From positions 9,951,001-10,015,000 of the forward strand of contig NC_133572.1 of NCBI RefSeq assembly GCF_048773025.1: a DNA stretch of 64,000 nt. Direction: 5' to 3'. Positions 11,216 to 22,944 of the stretch are shown here, piece after piece. The position numbers were made by a program, and so were the translations under genes. The DNA comes from Camelus bactrianus. Lineage: Eukaryota; Chordata; Mammalia; Artiodactyla; Camelidae. The notes beneath the pieces are model-generated. The model was not told the DNA's origin and ran no database searches. It saw only the letters and a program-made list of their open reading frames with translations. Position 1 is the stretch's first letter. Every line of letters starts with the position of its first letter.

Positions 11216-14200
11216 GTGTGTTTTGTGAGGGCCCTTGGGTGGGAACGATTTCAATGGAGCTGGCAGCTCTGTGGCCTGGGGAGGGGAAAGGAAGGGGAGG
11301 AGGTGGAGTTTAACCAGGAGGAAAGAGGGACGGAAGAGTAGCTGGAAAGGAACACAGGAGTAGCAGAAGCTGTTTTGTGTTTTTAATGAGCAAGTCTGGA
11401 GCATGTGGGCTCTGTTTACATCACACCCCAGAATTGCTAAAAGAAAAATGAGGGTGTAGGATGCAAAGACACGCAGGTTACTTCCAGCTCTGATTCTACT
11501 ATTCCACAACTCTGAAATTCTTTCTCAGTGCAGCCAGATGGAAGATTTCACTCCATAACATTAGTTGGAAAAATCATTTAATACACTTTTAAAGAGGTAT
11601 TTAAATAGAAATCTAAGGGCCTATTTATTTCAGTTTCCTTATGATTCATGAGCTTTTAATCTTTCCCCATCCTGGTCTGTGACACCTCTTGTCCTTACGC
11701 AGGAACCTAAAGTATCTCTTGTCTTTACATTTGGCCAAATGACATATTTTTGCTTGCTCTTCTAAGGCTAGGAACGAAGGAGTCCAGGTCATCCGGGTTC
11801 ATGTTCTTTTTTCCCATCACATTTTCCCTTTTGCATTCTACCACTCTTTCCAGAGGAAAAAAAAATTTTTTAGTGTAGGCAGTTAGAGAAAAGCCATGAT
11901 GTTTCTTTCACAATGTCCTGAACTATTTAATCATTAATTTGTTAATTAATTAATCATTAATTAATGAATTATTTCCTGCAATTATTTCTCTACTAAATAT
12001 CCCTTGAAACATTTTTCTTTTCTCCCAATCGTCTGTATTTTTCTTATGCTAACGTCTCCTCTCCTCCTATGAGCAGCTGGAGTGGACACATACCAATCCC
12101 AGAAATTACACTAGAACCTCTTCTCACCTCTGCACTGACTTCACGGAGCCCTTTCTCGGCACACATCCTTCAATGACACACGTTCCCATCTTTTTCATAT
12201 CTTTGCATGACTTTTCTCTCTCTAGTTGCTCCTTTTCTTATCGGCACAATGTCAGTCTTCAATTATCTACTTCCAGGGCTATAAGATGGGGGAGAAATTG
12301 GCTGCAGAGAATATAAAACTTATTTCTTTTCTGGCTTTGGGGTGTGTTTTCACACTTAACGAAAACTGGTATTATACCCAGTTTTGGACAATCACAGCGC
12401 TTCACACAAAGTAAAGCTATACTTGGAAGACATGTCTCAAAAAGAATCGGAAAGCTATCCACTAAACTAATCTTCGTTCTTTGCTCATTTCTATTCTGGG
12501 CACCACTCCAGACAATGGATGAGTAGCGTTATATCTTAGACAAATGCAAATAATCTTCACAGAGAGATCTTTATTTTCCTCTCTAAAGCATGATATCTTT
12601 CTAGCTCTCAATTCCCTGGAGCAAGGTGATAATTAAAGTGTTTCAGGTTCAAAGGCATTCTCTCTAAAATTCCTGATGAGCTAGCTTCAGGCAGGAGTGA
12701 AAGCAAACAGAGATGGCGATGATACCGTAAGTGAAACAGGTTATAATGTTAATAAGATGTTGAAAATAAGACGTGTCTGCCTAGTATCAATAATTGACTC
12801 TATTCACATTTCCCTGACACACGTGAATCTAAATCCCATCACTCACAATAGTCTTTATTTTGGCAGTCGTATGCACCAAGCAAAGAGGAGAGGCGTGCAA
12901 ATAAAGAATCTTTGTCAGTGCTATAATCTAAACCATGACAGCGCCTCATTATAAAGAGACCTAAAACATTTTGTGACAGCGGGCGACGTTTCTCCAGAAA
13001 TTGCATGAATCTCCATATCTCTGATGCCAAATAATGATTTGCACCCTTTATCTTTAAAAGGCTGTGCTTTAGAAACTATAAAATATTTTATAATATTTAG
13101 TAGTGATCTGGGTCAACCAAGTACTTCTCCCTCAATGTATGAACAAAATTTTCGAATATTGACAGTCTTAATGATTCTAAGCCAGTTTAATCAGCTTATC
13201 AAGGGTTCCTTTCTCTTATTCTTGGTAAGAATTATTCTCTCATGATTTGATACAATAAAAAATAAGTAATATCTTCATTCCATTTTTCCTCATTTCTCCT
13301 TCTTCTTGATTAAAAGAAAGCTAAAACTGAGTTGTCAAACCAAGAAACTGTTGCATTGGCTAAGAATATGGAAATTTTTAGCTTCAAACAATTGGCGAGT
13401 GACCAATACAAATGCTTTCTGTCTATTAAAATTTTATATCTATTTGTACCAAGGCTAAAAAAAACCCTAGAATGTGTGATTTATGCTGTCTAATAGTGAG
13501 GATTCATCTGTAGATGAGAATGTATGAGGACGTAAGATTCATCTGCAGAAAGAAAACTTTTCCGTAAATGAGTTTTTAAATGTCCTGTATTCCTAGGGCA
13601 CAACGGTTTCTGGCTTCTTGACAGGACCCCTCTCCTGGAACTTCTGTTCTCTTTCCTCATGTTTAGTGGAAGAAGCTTCCTTTTACTTTCTTGGGGATTT
13701 GGGGGAAAGGCCAGAGCAACTCTCTCACGACCTCCGGTCCTTCCCACTCTTAGCTCCCAGGGGTCCTGCCAAAGATTACCCTTTGGTTTTAATCCATCTT
13801 TTTAACAGAGTTGAACTGGGGAAGCAACTTAGATTTATCTAACTTTTTCCTCTAGTTTTATAAGACACGAGATAAAAAGATGATTATAAAACACTGACTT
13901 TGAAACGCCAAAATGGCACTGGCCATGCTTTCATTGGCAGCGTCCAGAGAGCACTGTGATCCCCAGACCCTTCAGGAGGTGGAATCTTACTTCTGGAATG
14001 GGTTTGGACCACATGCAATACACACGAGAAAGTGGTCTTTTCCAGCCACAGTGGAAAACATCTGTTTTGCTAATGGATTTGACTCTACTTGCCAGAGTAA
14101 CTTCGCAGATGTTCTGAAAGCTCCAAACAACCACAGCCTTTCGGATCTGCTCTGGTTCCAAAACTGATTTCAACATGTAGGTCTCTGACATAAATGAAAA

Positions 14201-15160
14201 TAAAAATATTTCTTTTAACGAATCTGTCATACCAAAATATCTTAGATAGGGGGTCTCAGATTAACAGTATTTTATAGTTTTTTATTATTTCTAAGATATG
14301 CACACAGACATGTGTACACATTGTCTATTGGAAGGGATTAGAGCATGAATAGAAAATTGTCTCCACTTTTCTGAATGCAACTAGTTGCTGCTATTAGACT
14401 ATTTACGTTCCTTTGTCATTTCCCCAGATTCCAGTAAACCATATCCTGGTAAGAAGTCCAACCTATAAAATATGTAAGACATCTTATATATAAGACATAA
14501 GCTGGACCTGCTTACATCTTACCTTATTTGATCTGACTTAAAAAAACACCTCCCAAATAGCAAAAAATGTATTTTATATTATCTACCCTCTATCTATATT
14601 ACCCAGCCTTCTTTAGCTTCTTCCCTGGCTGTTTCTTCCTAGCTGGCCTCCAGCTGCTGTTTTGCTGTTGTTGTTTTTTGATTTAATATTTACGTAGTTT
14701 ATTTTGTCCTTTTAGGATCAGCTGCCAAAATACAGTATTTCTGCTGCATTGCACCTACTGATTACACTCCGTGTCATTTTTCCTAACCCTGTTTGGATCT
14801 AAATCTTCTATGTTTTACTTCCATGTATGTGTTCTACTCAGCTACTCCTCTTTGTTCTTTACAAAATCTTCAAGATCATACTCTCATGTCCACTGCACCC
14901 CAGAAATGCAAATGTTTTAAAAAAGAAATTCTAAATAAAACAGAATAAATCAATGGTATATTAAAATTCAGTATGTATTTTCCCTTATAAATATTTGCCA
15001 ACCTTTTATATGTTTCTTTATTTCATATAACACATAAATTTCTAAACAGCCAGAATCTATATTTCGAGCATAGAGTCAAGATTTCAAGTATAGAGTTCAA
15101 GAATCTATTTTTCGAGATGCTAAAGTTGGTCAATCATTTCTTATAACCACACTTCTTTTC
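11216..15160. other. About 3.9 kb with no recognised gene or clear repeat
   Basis: Mostly AT-rich, apparently unique sequence. Open frames of up to 118 codons occur, but none has a recognisable product. The only notable local structure is the TAAT/ATTA cluster at 11929-11970. Confidence 0.5.
11929..11970. repeat. TTAAT/ATTAA-rich palindromic cluster
   Basis: Overlapping TTAAT, ATTAA and TTAATTAA words give at least eight homeodomain-type TAAT cores in about 42 bases. It could be simple low-complexity sequence or a homeodomain-binding cluster. Confidence 0.5.
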
Positions 15161-15164
15161 ATTC

Positions 15165-15275
15165 ATCCCCTAGAAGGCAGGCTTCGTCTTGCCCACCTTG
15201 GTACTGTCAGTGTTTGAAGCAGAGCAGTTGGTGGGCAAGTACTCAGTTACCATTTGTTGAATAAATCTAAAATTC
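15165..15275 (+). mobile_element. L2 LINE 3' tail
   Basis: CCCCTAGAAGGCAGGCTTCG ... CAGTTACCATTTGTTGAATAAAT is the standard L2 3' end on this strand. Confidence 0.65.
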
Positions 15276-15289
15276 ACTGGAGGGCTGGG

Positions 15290-15327
15290 GTGGGTGGGTA
15301 TTATGTCCCAGGCACCATGCTAAGTAA

Positions 15328-15373
<46 letters not shown>

Positions 15374-15560
15374 AGACATTATATATATTCCATACATATT
15401 CCATGTAATCTTCTCAAGAACTGAAGTATTACTATCTCCCCTTTACAACTGAGGAAACAGGAACTCACAGAGGGAGGGAAGTAATTTATCCAAATTTACA
15501 CAGGTAGAAAGTTGCAAATCATTTAGTTCCAAAGAAGGCTCTTTGAATAATATGATAGGT
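15290..15560 (-). mobile_element. MIR SINE carrying a (CA)n expansion
   Basis: Reverse MIR: CAGGCACCATGCTAAGTAATTT, then after the microsatellite TACAACTGAGGAAACAGG and ACACAGGTAGAAAGTTG. The CA tract at 15331-15367 grew inside the element. Confidence 0.75.
15331..15367. repeat. (CA)n microsatellite
   Basis: Thirty-seven bases of uninterrupted CA repeat within a MIR. Confidence 0.95.
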
Positions 15561-15564
15561 AAGC

Positions 15565-17555
15565 CTGGCCCATACAAATTCCTTTCTTTCCCATTTCCCT
15601 CTCTTGTGGTGGGTCCGGCAGAAAACTTTAAAAATGGAATTGAGGTTCAGTTCTTCTTTCCTTTCCCCTTAAGACCTAACTTCTGGTACCCAAATCCTTT
15701 GACTTATCCAGTCTGGCCAACCCCAAAATCTTCCCTTGGGGACACTCCCTCCCTCACCCAGGGCCTATGGGCCTGGATCTGCATGTCCAGCTGTCCTCAG
15801 CCGTCCTAGTGTCTGATTTCCCTCCGTCAAACCTTGCAACTCATTGCTTCATAATGCTGGAGATTTTGAGATTGAAAACTTGCTTATTAAGTGACACTTC
15901 TTCTCTAATAATAAAAAGCTGGTAAAGTCTAGAATTATCTGGTCATGATGTCTCTGCAGTTACTAAAAACAATCCTAGTTGAGATACACAAGTGGATTTA
16001 AATTTTCTTATGTAACTCCCCTCTTGAAGTCAAAACTAGAATTATATTCAATGGTAGGATCCAAAACTGAAAACAGAAATAAAACTACCAGAAAATGTAT
16101 TAATTAGTGTCATTCTGTTAAGTTACACACACACAAATTGAGAGTACTGTCCTCCTTGGAAATTATGGTGTCTCCTTTTTGCATATTTATGTAATTTAAA
16201 TATGCTATTGATGTTTTATAATTTTATAAACTATAATTTATAAATTATTATTTATAATTTTATAAATTATGTTAATGCTACATATTATCTTAGACAATTA
16301 TTTTGTTTGAGTATTAGAAAGTCATAACTTGATTTTTTTTCTCTTTAAAGTTATTTGGAAATATTTGCAAATTTGGAACTGAAATGAACAGCAGTGTGTA
16401 ATTACAGAAACCCAACCTTTTTCTGAGTCTTTCTTTGTGGTATCACTTTACCCTGACAACATATACTGGGGGAGTTACCTTTATCAGGCTTTTTTAGGCA
16501 ACAACAACAAAGCCTTGGTATGTTAATTAATTTTTTCCAGTATTACTAAAAACATTAGCAACAGAGTCAGGACTCAAGTTTAACGTCCAGCTGTTGCTTT
16601 TCTAGTCAGAAAATTGCTCAGAACCACTTCTCACCATGAAGTAATATTGGTGTGTCATTTAATATGGTGATAATGACTAAGTCAGAAATGTTCCTTGCTT
16701 ACACCTCTTTGTTTTGATTAAATGATTCTTGAATGGGTAAGGTAATTTTTTTTCCTTTTAAAAACAATATTTTAATTCTATAATCTGCTAAATATCATTA
16801 AATTATATTTTGATACATAGTTATAAACAGTGAACTAGAACAGGAAGTTTTTCTGTATAGAGTTAAATGGAACTTGGCAGACAACGTCTGATGATAAATA
16901 TGGAAATTACTATTATATACTGAGAGAATAGAGCTAACTCAGGATCAGGCACACTGAGGTAGTTCTCAATTAACTTTTTTTATGAGGATGATGTGCTGGG
17001 ATTTTTATAGAAACTGAAAGATTTCATGACACAGTAAATGAAAAATCTTATGGGATTCTCTTCTAGTCATCATTTGGCTGCTGTAGAGAAAGATGCCATT
17101 TTATTTCTTTGATTTGTGAGGAAACTCTCTGTTCTCTAGTTTTACAAGGCATCGTTAACATTGTTTGTCACTTATTGTTCAACAACAATGTGCAAGGCTA
17201 GGCATGAGCAGTCAAAGCACTAAAGTGAGGGAATAAAAAGAGTAAGCAGGTGTCTGCACTGGCAGTGTCGCTCCTTCCAAGGCTGAGCTATTCAGAGTGT
17301 CTAGTGTTGTGAGTCAGAGGACCACTTCCTCCTCGAAAACTTTGATAATATTGCTATTGTCAACCCCCATGGGCTTTACTGTACCCACCCAGTAGCTTCT
17401 TTGCAGCCTTCAACAATCTGTGTCTTCTTTCTACCTGGAGCGTGCCAGTGTCTGTAGAGTGTTGCTCCCAGTCCTCTTCTGTTACAATTCTCCATTTCCT
17501 GATCACAACTCCTAATATTTTGACTTGTAGCCCAAACTTGCTCCACTGAGTTCCC
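15565..17555. other. About 2 kb unannotated, AT-rich
   Basis: No gene was seen. A strongly AT-rich palindromic patch (TTTATAATTTTATAAACTAT and related words) lies at about 16205-16275. Confidence 0.5.
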
Positions 17556-17559
17556 ACAC

Positions 17560-18350
17560 CTATAAGCCAGCATTTCTATCTGTACATCATCCTTCTTCCT
17601 AATTATTGACAGTTTCTCCCCTTCACCCACATCCACTAGACCAACAGGTCCCATCAATTTCTTCTGAAAACACACTCGTGTTTGCCAGATCCTTCATCCC
17701 CATTACCACTAACATACTGCAGCCCTTCATTTCTGTCCTAGATCATTACAAAGGTCTCCTTACAGGTAAAATTACCTCCAGTTTCACCTCAAACCATCCT
17801 GCAAACTGCTGCCAGAATGACTGTCCTCAAAATACAAGTAAGAGCAGGTGACTGGCATACTTAAAACATTTTCCTTCATTGCTTACAGAGTGGAGCCCAG
17901 TCTCTGTCACCAAACATAATACGCCCTCCATGATAAGCCCTTGCCTTCCACTCTGTTTCTTCTTTCTCTATTGATTCCTCCAACTATTCATAGTTTCCTG
18001 AATGAGCCATTATCTTTTTCATGCCTCCATACCTTCATACACACACACACACAGACACACACATCCTTCTAAATGGAATTCCTTCTCTCTCTTCATAGAG
18101 AGCGTCTCTGTTTGCCAAGAACTTGTGTAAACATAACCCCCTCTTTGAAGCTTTCCCTCACCCCTCCTTCCCTGCAGCAGGTGGTTCATTGCTAAATGTA
18201 TTGTGCTACCAGTTTTGCCTAAACCAAACATAACTCCTATTATTGCACTTACAAGACTGTATTTCTATTATTTTTCGCACGTCCATCTTCTGCAGAAAAG
18301 CATGCGTTCATTCAGAGCAGGAACCCTGATGTATTTGCCAGCAGCAATTG
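17560..18350 (+). mobile_element. L2 LINE, coding end and 3'UTR
   Basis: Order and wording fit L2: CTGCCAGAATGACTGTCCTCAAA, GCATACTTAAAACATTTTCC, CCATGATAAGCCCTTGCC, then a tail with CACTTACAAGACTGTATTTCTATTATT and AGCAGGAACC. A CA microsatellite lies at 18038-18063. Confidence 0.55.
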
Positions 18351-18805
18351 GTCGCAGAACCCTCCACAAAACCTACCAAGTAAGCTGAGCAGTGTGAATG
18401 GAAGGAAAATGTGGAGGTAAACTGCACTAAATATAGAATGCTTATTAATTTCTGAAATTGTGTTAAAAGAGAGAGAAAAGGCTTAAAAGTAAATACCCAG
18501 CAGAAGTCACACACTGAAATCCAGTCACAATAAAAAAAAAAAATTCAGTCTGTCAAGTTTTCATATGTAGTATCAGATGTTCTCCTATGTAACAATTAAA
18601 GTCAGAAATTTTCAGAAAACATGATTAGAAAAAAAAGCAAGTGAAAATAATTAACATTCCAAACAAATGTAGAGGCAGAAGATACTTAAAATTATTTGCT
18701 ACTGTATAAAAACTTAGATACTGGGAAAATAATAATGCAGAACAATGTGAAACATAAAATAAGCAGTAGGAAAAGAAGAAACAAAATTATAAATAACAGT
18801 AGTAA
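18351..18805. other. No recognised feature
   Basis: AT-rich, with an A-run near 18532. No gene was seen. Confidence 0.45.
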
Positions 18806-18809
18806 TGCT

Positions 18810-18935
18810 AGTAATTGCTACCATTAACTCATTAGTACCTGCCAGGTATTATGCTAGAACTCTTTGGGTCTTATTTCATTCTATTCTCACAACAATCTTA
18901 AATACATGATTTTACAGATGAAGAACCTGGGTCTA
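18810..18935 (-). mobile_element. MIR SINE, part 1 (split by L1)
   Basis: Reverse MIR: GCCAGGTATTATGCTAGAAC ... ATTCTCACAACAATCTTAA ... TTTTACAGATGAAGAACCTG. It continues at 19239-19345 after the L1 insertion. Confidence 0.75.
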
Positions 18936-18937
18936 AA

Positions 18938-19238
18938 CAGAAACAGACTCACAGACGTAGTAAACAAACTTACAGTTACCAGAGGGAAAGCGGGTGGGAA
19001 GGGATAAATTGGGAGTTTGAGATTCGCAGATGCTAACTACTATATATAAAATAGAGAAACAACAAGTTTCTTCTGTACAGCACAGGGAACTATATTCAAT
19101 ATTTTGTAGTAACCTGTAATGAAAAAGAACATGGAAACGAATATATGCATGAATATGTATGACTGAAACATTATGCTGTACACCAGAAATTGACACATTG
19201 TAAACCAACTAAACTTCAATTAAAAAAAAAAAAAAAAG
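18938..19238 (+). mobile_element. 5'-truncated L1 3' end inserted in a MIR
   Basis: AACAGACTCACAGACGTAG through GTACAGCACAGGGAACTATA to a poly-A end is the artiodactyl L1 3'UTR. The flanks AGAACCTGGGTCT and AGAACTTGTGTCCT on either side are similar and probably the target duplication. Confidence 0.8.
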
Positions 19239-19345
19239 AACTTGTGTCCTAGAGGAGTTAATTAAATTACCAAAGGCACAGCCTAGTAAGTGACAGAGCC
19301 AGGTCTTAAAATCTGACTTGGAAACCCAAGGTTTTCTCTATTACA
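19239..19345 (-). mobile_element. MIR SINE, part 2
   Basis: It resumes the interrupted MIR: AGGAGTTAATTAAATTACC, AGCCTAGTAAGTGACAGAGCC. Confidence 0.75.
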
Positions 19346-19349
19346 TTGA

Positions 19350-20055
19350 AACAGAAATAATTCTTTAACCATGTTTGACCATGTTTCTCTCATCCCTTTG
19401 TGAGGAAAAATTAAACACCAAAACCAAACTCCATTTTAGTTGTAGTAGTTGGGTGAGATTCAGTTTTGTGCTCACACTCTGGAGATTATGAGAATAACAG
19501 CTGGGAACGGTGTTTTCCCTGAAGGAATTAAACATTCTCCACGTCAATCATCCATCCACTAAGTAAAGCCCACGTCTGTAACTGGAACTGGACAGTCAGG
19601 GACAGCTGGAGATGTGAGAAGAGAGGTGTCCTGTCTCTTGGGCTAGAAAGCAGTAGATCCCTGTCTCTCAATAAAGGAGACCGGAAATGCTTTTGGTGGA
19701 AATTGATGAGCTGCCCCGGCACATAGATTCAGTCAAGGTGTTCGCCCCATCAGAGAAGGGAGACAAGAAAAGGATTTGTGCAGAAGCTGTGCTTAATTCT
19801 CAGAGTTGCAAAGGCAGAGAGCAGAAGGCAGCTGTGCTGGGCAAAGCAGATACCTCACGAGGGTCGGTGGCAACAGGAGCAGCCCCGTGGATACAAAATA
19901 GAGAAGCTGGGGTTAAACAAATGAATAAATGGTGTGTCCCAGCAGCAGCAGCTGCCAAACAGACCGTGCCATACAAATGCTTGTCATTATGGTGAACGTG
20001 ACTTGATCGTTAAAAGTAAATATGGTCTTATTTTCAGTCCTGGGCCTTTGAGGCT
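19350..20055. other. No recognised repeat
   Basis: Apparently unique sequence. The 102-codon frame at 19687-19995 has no recognisable product. Confidence 0.5.
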
Positions 20056-20059
20056 TAGA

Positions 20060-20625
20060 TATCTAAATCATGTTACTCGTTTCAATTCCCTGCTTTAAGA
20101 TCTTCAGTGCCTCCATACTGACTTCAAAAAGAAGCTCGAATTCCTTAGCATGGCACAAGCAGGGCCATTCCTGAACAGTCCGATTCGTATGTCCTCCTCC
20201 ACCAGCCTCTGTCACCACACACGGGCCCTCAAGTTCAAATGCACTAAACTATGAGCGTTTCTCCAAATGCGCTGTTCTCTTTTGCATTTGGACATATGAT
20301 CTGTCTGTGTATAATTCACTCACCCAAACTCTCTACCTGGTTTTGCCTCTGAAATTTATTCTTTGGGGCTCAGCTCAAGAGTCATCTTTTCTAAGAAGAC
20401 TTTCAGAACTAGAATTCACCTTGGGTACCCTCTACTCCCCCTGAAAGCCCCTTGGAGAATTCTACTTTAGACCTTCCTCACTCTTAGACCTTTCTCGCTC
20501 TGCATGGTTATGTTTACTGACCTGCTTCCTTTGTACACCACCTGCACACATGCTCCTGGAGTGCCTGGCCTCTGGTAGGACACAATGATATTTGCTGAGT
20601 GAATGGATGGCCAGTAATCCTCTTG
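20060..20625 (+). mobile_element. L2 LINE, coding end and 3'UTR
   Basis: ATCATGTTACTCG, CCCTGCTTTAAGATCTTCAG, GCACAAGCAGGGCCATTCC, then GCTCAGCTCAAGAGTCATC and a tail ending ATATTTGCTGAGTGAATGGATGG follow L2 in order. Confidence 0.7.
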
Positions 20626-20629
20626 GTCA

Positions 20630-21090
20630 TGCATGTCACTGCTCTAGTCCTAGGAGATTTGCATGTGCTTTTTCTTCTGTGAAAGTCATGTAGGCTGGAG
20701 GCTGGTTCTTCCTTTAATTTGCAAATAAGCCTGACCAAAATTGAAATTAGTGAGGGCGGAAAAGGATTTAAAATGAAAAATTTAACAGTATTTTTTCCTT
20801 AGTTAATACATTTATTACTGATTTTTTTCACATATTATGTTAATTAAATTGATGATTCTTGGAACATGTCCAAATATGTAAAATATATATTATTTATTGC
20901 TTTTAGCATAGCTGCTAAAGGAGCTATATCGTTTTTTTTTAATGTGCTCACTAAGCAGATTTTTCTCAGTATGAACACCTTTTCGGTTCTCTTTGTTCAC
21001 TGAAAAAAAAAAAAAAAAAGATACACTTTCCCCTTAACCAAGATGCAAGATTTGAAATGAATGAGTGTACTTTAGGAAACAAAGATTTGA
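20630..21090. other. No recognised feature
   Basis: AT-rich. An A-run at 21003-21019 may mark an old retroelement end. Confidence 0.45.
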
Positions 21091-21104
21091 TTAATTCTCC
21101 CAAT

Positions 21105-21276
21105 TCAGGGGGGACGGGTATAGCTCAGTGGTAGAGTGCATGCCTAGCATGCACAAGGTCCTGGGTTCAATCCCCAGTACCTCCATTAAAAATAAATAAA
21201 TAAATAAAAAACTAATTACCTGCTCCCTACCAAAAAAACTAAAAAAAAAAAAAAAAAAAAAAATACACACAAAAAT
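21105..21276 (+). mobile_element. Camelid tRNA-Ala SINE
   Basis: GGGTATAGCTCAGTGGTAGA ... GGTTCAATCCCCAGTACCTC keeps the pol III A and B boxes. It ends in a (TAAA)n tract, a CTAATTACCT tail and a long A-run. The flanks share TTCTCCCAAT (21095-21104 and 21277-21286). Confidence 0.92.
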
Positions 21277-21289
21277 TTCTCCCAATGCA

Positions 21290-21945
21290 TACCACCTATG
21301 ACTTCATACCTCTTTGTAAATAAGTCTTTCACCATCATGTCATTTCTGGCACTATTATCTTAGTCCTGGAGTAGAAGAATATATTGATCTGAACCTTGAC
21401 CTAATAATCAAATTTCATTGAACTTTTAAATGAACTTGAATTACAACAATCTGTAGTAGAGATCAATACTTGCTTTTAAATTTAATATGTTTTTGTGGAA
21501 TAGACTGTTTTTGCTAGAAGTTTCTGTCCCAGATTTTACGACCTTTCCATTTTAAATGATCAAAAGATCACCCAGTAGCCTCTCTGTCTCACTGTGTTCT
21601 GATTCTGTTTTGTTGCATAAAAATAAATATGGATCATGACTCACCAATGATGCTGACACCCTTGCACACCCCTTCCTTCTAATTGTGAAACAGATGTTCT
21701 ACATTTTTTTTTTTGTAATTATATTAACACCCTTCTAACAGCTTTTCTCTCTACCACTTATCGAATATTCTTGTTCTGGGCAGTTTTGCCCCAAATATGT
21801 ATCTGAAAAAAAAATATTTAAACTATTATTCTTTTTCTACACTCACCTGAATCACTGTTAACAGGCTCTGTAACACCATGAGCCTCTGCATCAAGATTTC
21901 ATGTGCAAGGGCTGTTTAATTTTTTTCTTTTTAGTTGTAAAATAT
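21290..21945. other. No recognised feature
   Basis: AT-rich. No gene or clear repeat was recognised. Confidence 0.45.
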
Positions 21946-21949
21946 TTAA

Positions 21950-22765
21950 TATGTTCAAAAAGGCATAGAGATGATAAACACCTGAGAACATACTCAGCTT
22001 CATGAACCATCAGGGAAATATAAGTCCAAACACAATGAGGTACCACTTCACACTCAGTTGCATGGCTATATTCAAAAAGACTGAAAATAACAAGTGTTGG
22101 TGAGGACGTGAAGAAATCAGAACACTTACACGTTACCCCTGGGAATGTAAAGTGATGCAGCTGCTTTGGAAAACAGTTTGGCAGGTCCTTGAAATGGTGC
22201 ACACGGAGTTAACATATGACCTAGTTTTTCCACTGCTAGGTAATGTGAACATATGTCCACAAAAGAATTTGTGCACAAATGTTCACAGCAGCATTATTCA
22301 TAATGGCCAAAAAGTGGAAACAATCCAAATGTCCACCAACTGATGAATGGATAAACAAAATATGATATACCCAAACAGCAGACTGTTATTTGACCATAAA
22401 AAGAAGTGAAGTACTGATAAATGCTACCACATGGACGAACTTTGAAAACATTACGTTGAGTGAAAGAAGCTAATCACAAAAGATCACACGTTGTATAATT
22501 CCATTTATGTGAAACATCCAGAATAGCCAAATCTACAGAGACAGAAAAAAAGATGAGTGCTTGCCTAGGGCAGGGGAGGGTGTGGAGAAAATGGGGAGTG
22601 CCTTGCTACCAGGTACATAGTTTCTTTCTGGAATGATGAAAATGTTCTAAAAATTGCTTATGTAATAATTGCACAACACTGTGAATATACTAAAAACCAC
22701 TAAATTGCTTGATTTAGATTGGTGAATGTATATGGTATGTGAATTATATTTCAGTGAAACTGTTA
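21950..22765 (+). mobile_element. L1 3' end (L1MB/L1MC type)
   Basis: The usual L1 order is readable: GAGGTACCACTTCACACTC, TGGCTATATTCAAAAAGACTG, GTGTTGGTGAGGACGTG, AGCATTATTCATAATGGCC, GTCCACCAACTGATGAATGG. The 3'UTR end is GTGAATATACTAAAAACCAC ... GTGAATTATATTTCAGTGAA. Confidence 0.88.
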
Positions 22766-22944
22766 GAAAATATATAGAATGAAAAAACCCTACGTATCAC
22801 ATAGAGCATATGTAGCAAACACCCATTAATGTATCTCTGAGATTTTAATATATGTTGTTCTGCTATTTTTACATCAATTTTTTTAAGAAACAAAAGGTGA
22901 CAAAATAAGTTGAAATCCTCGGTCTTCACATATCCTACTTTGCC

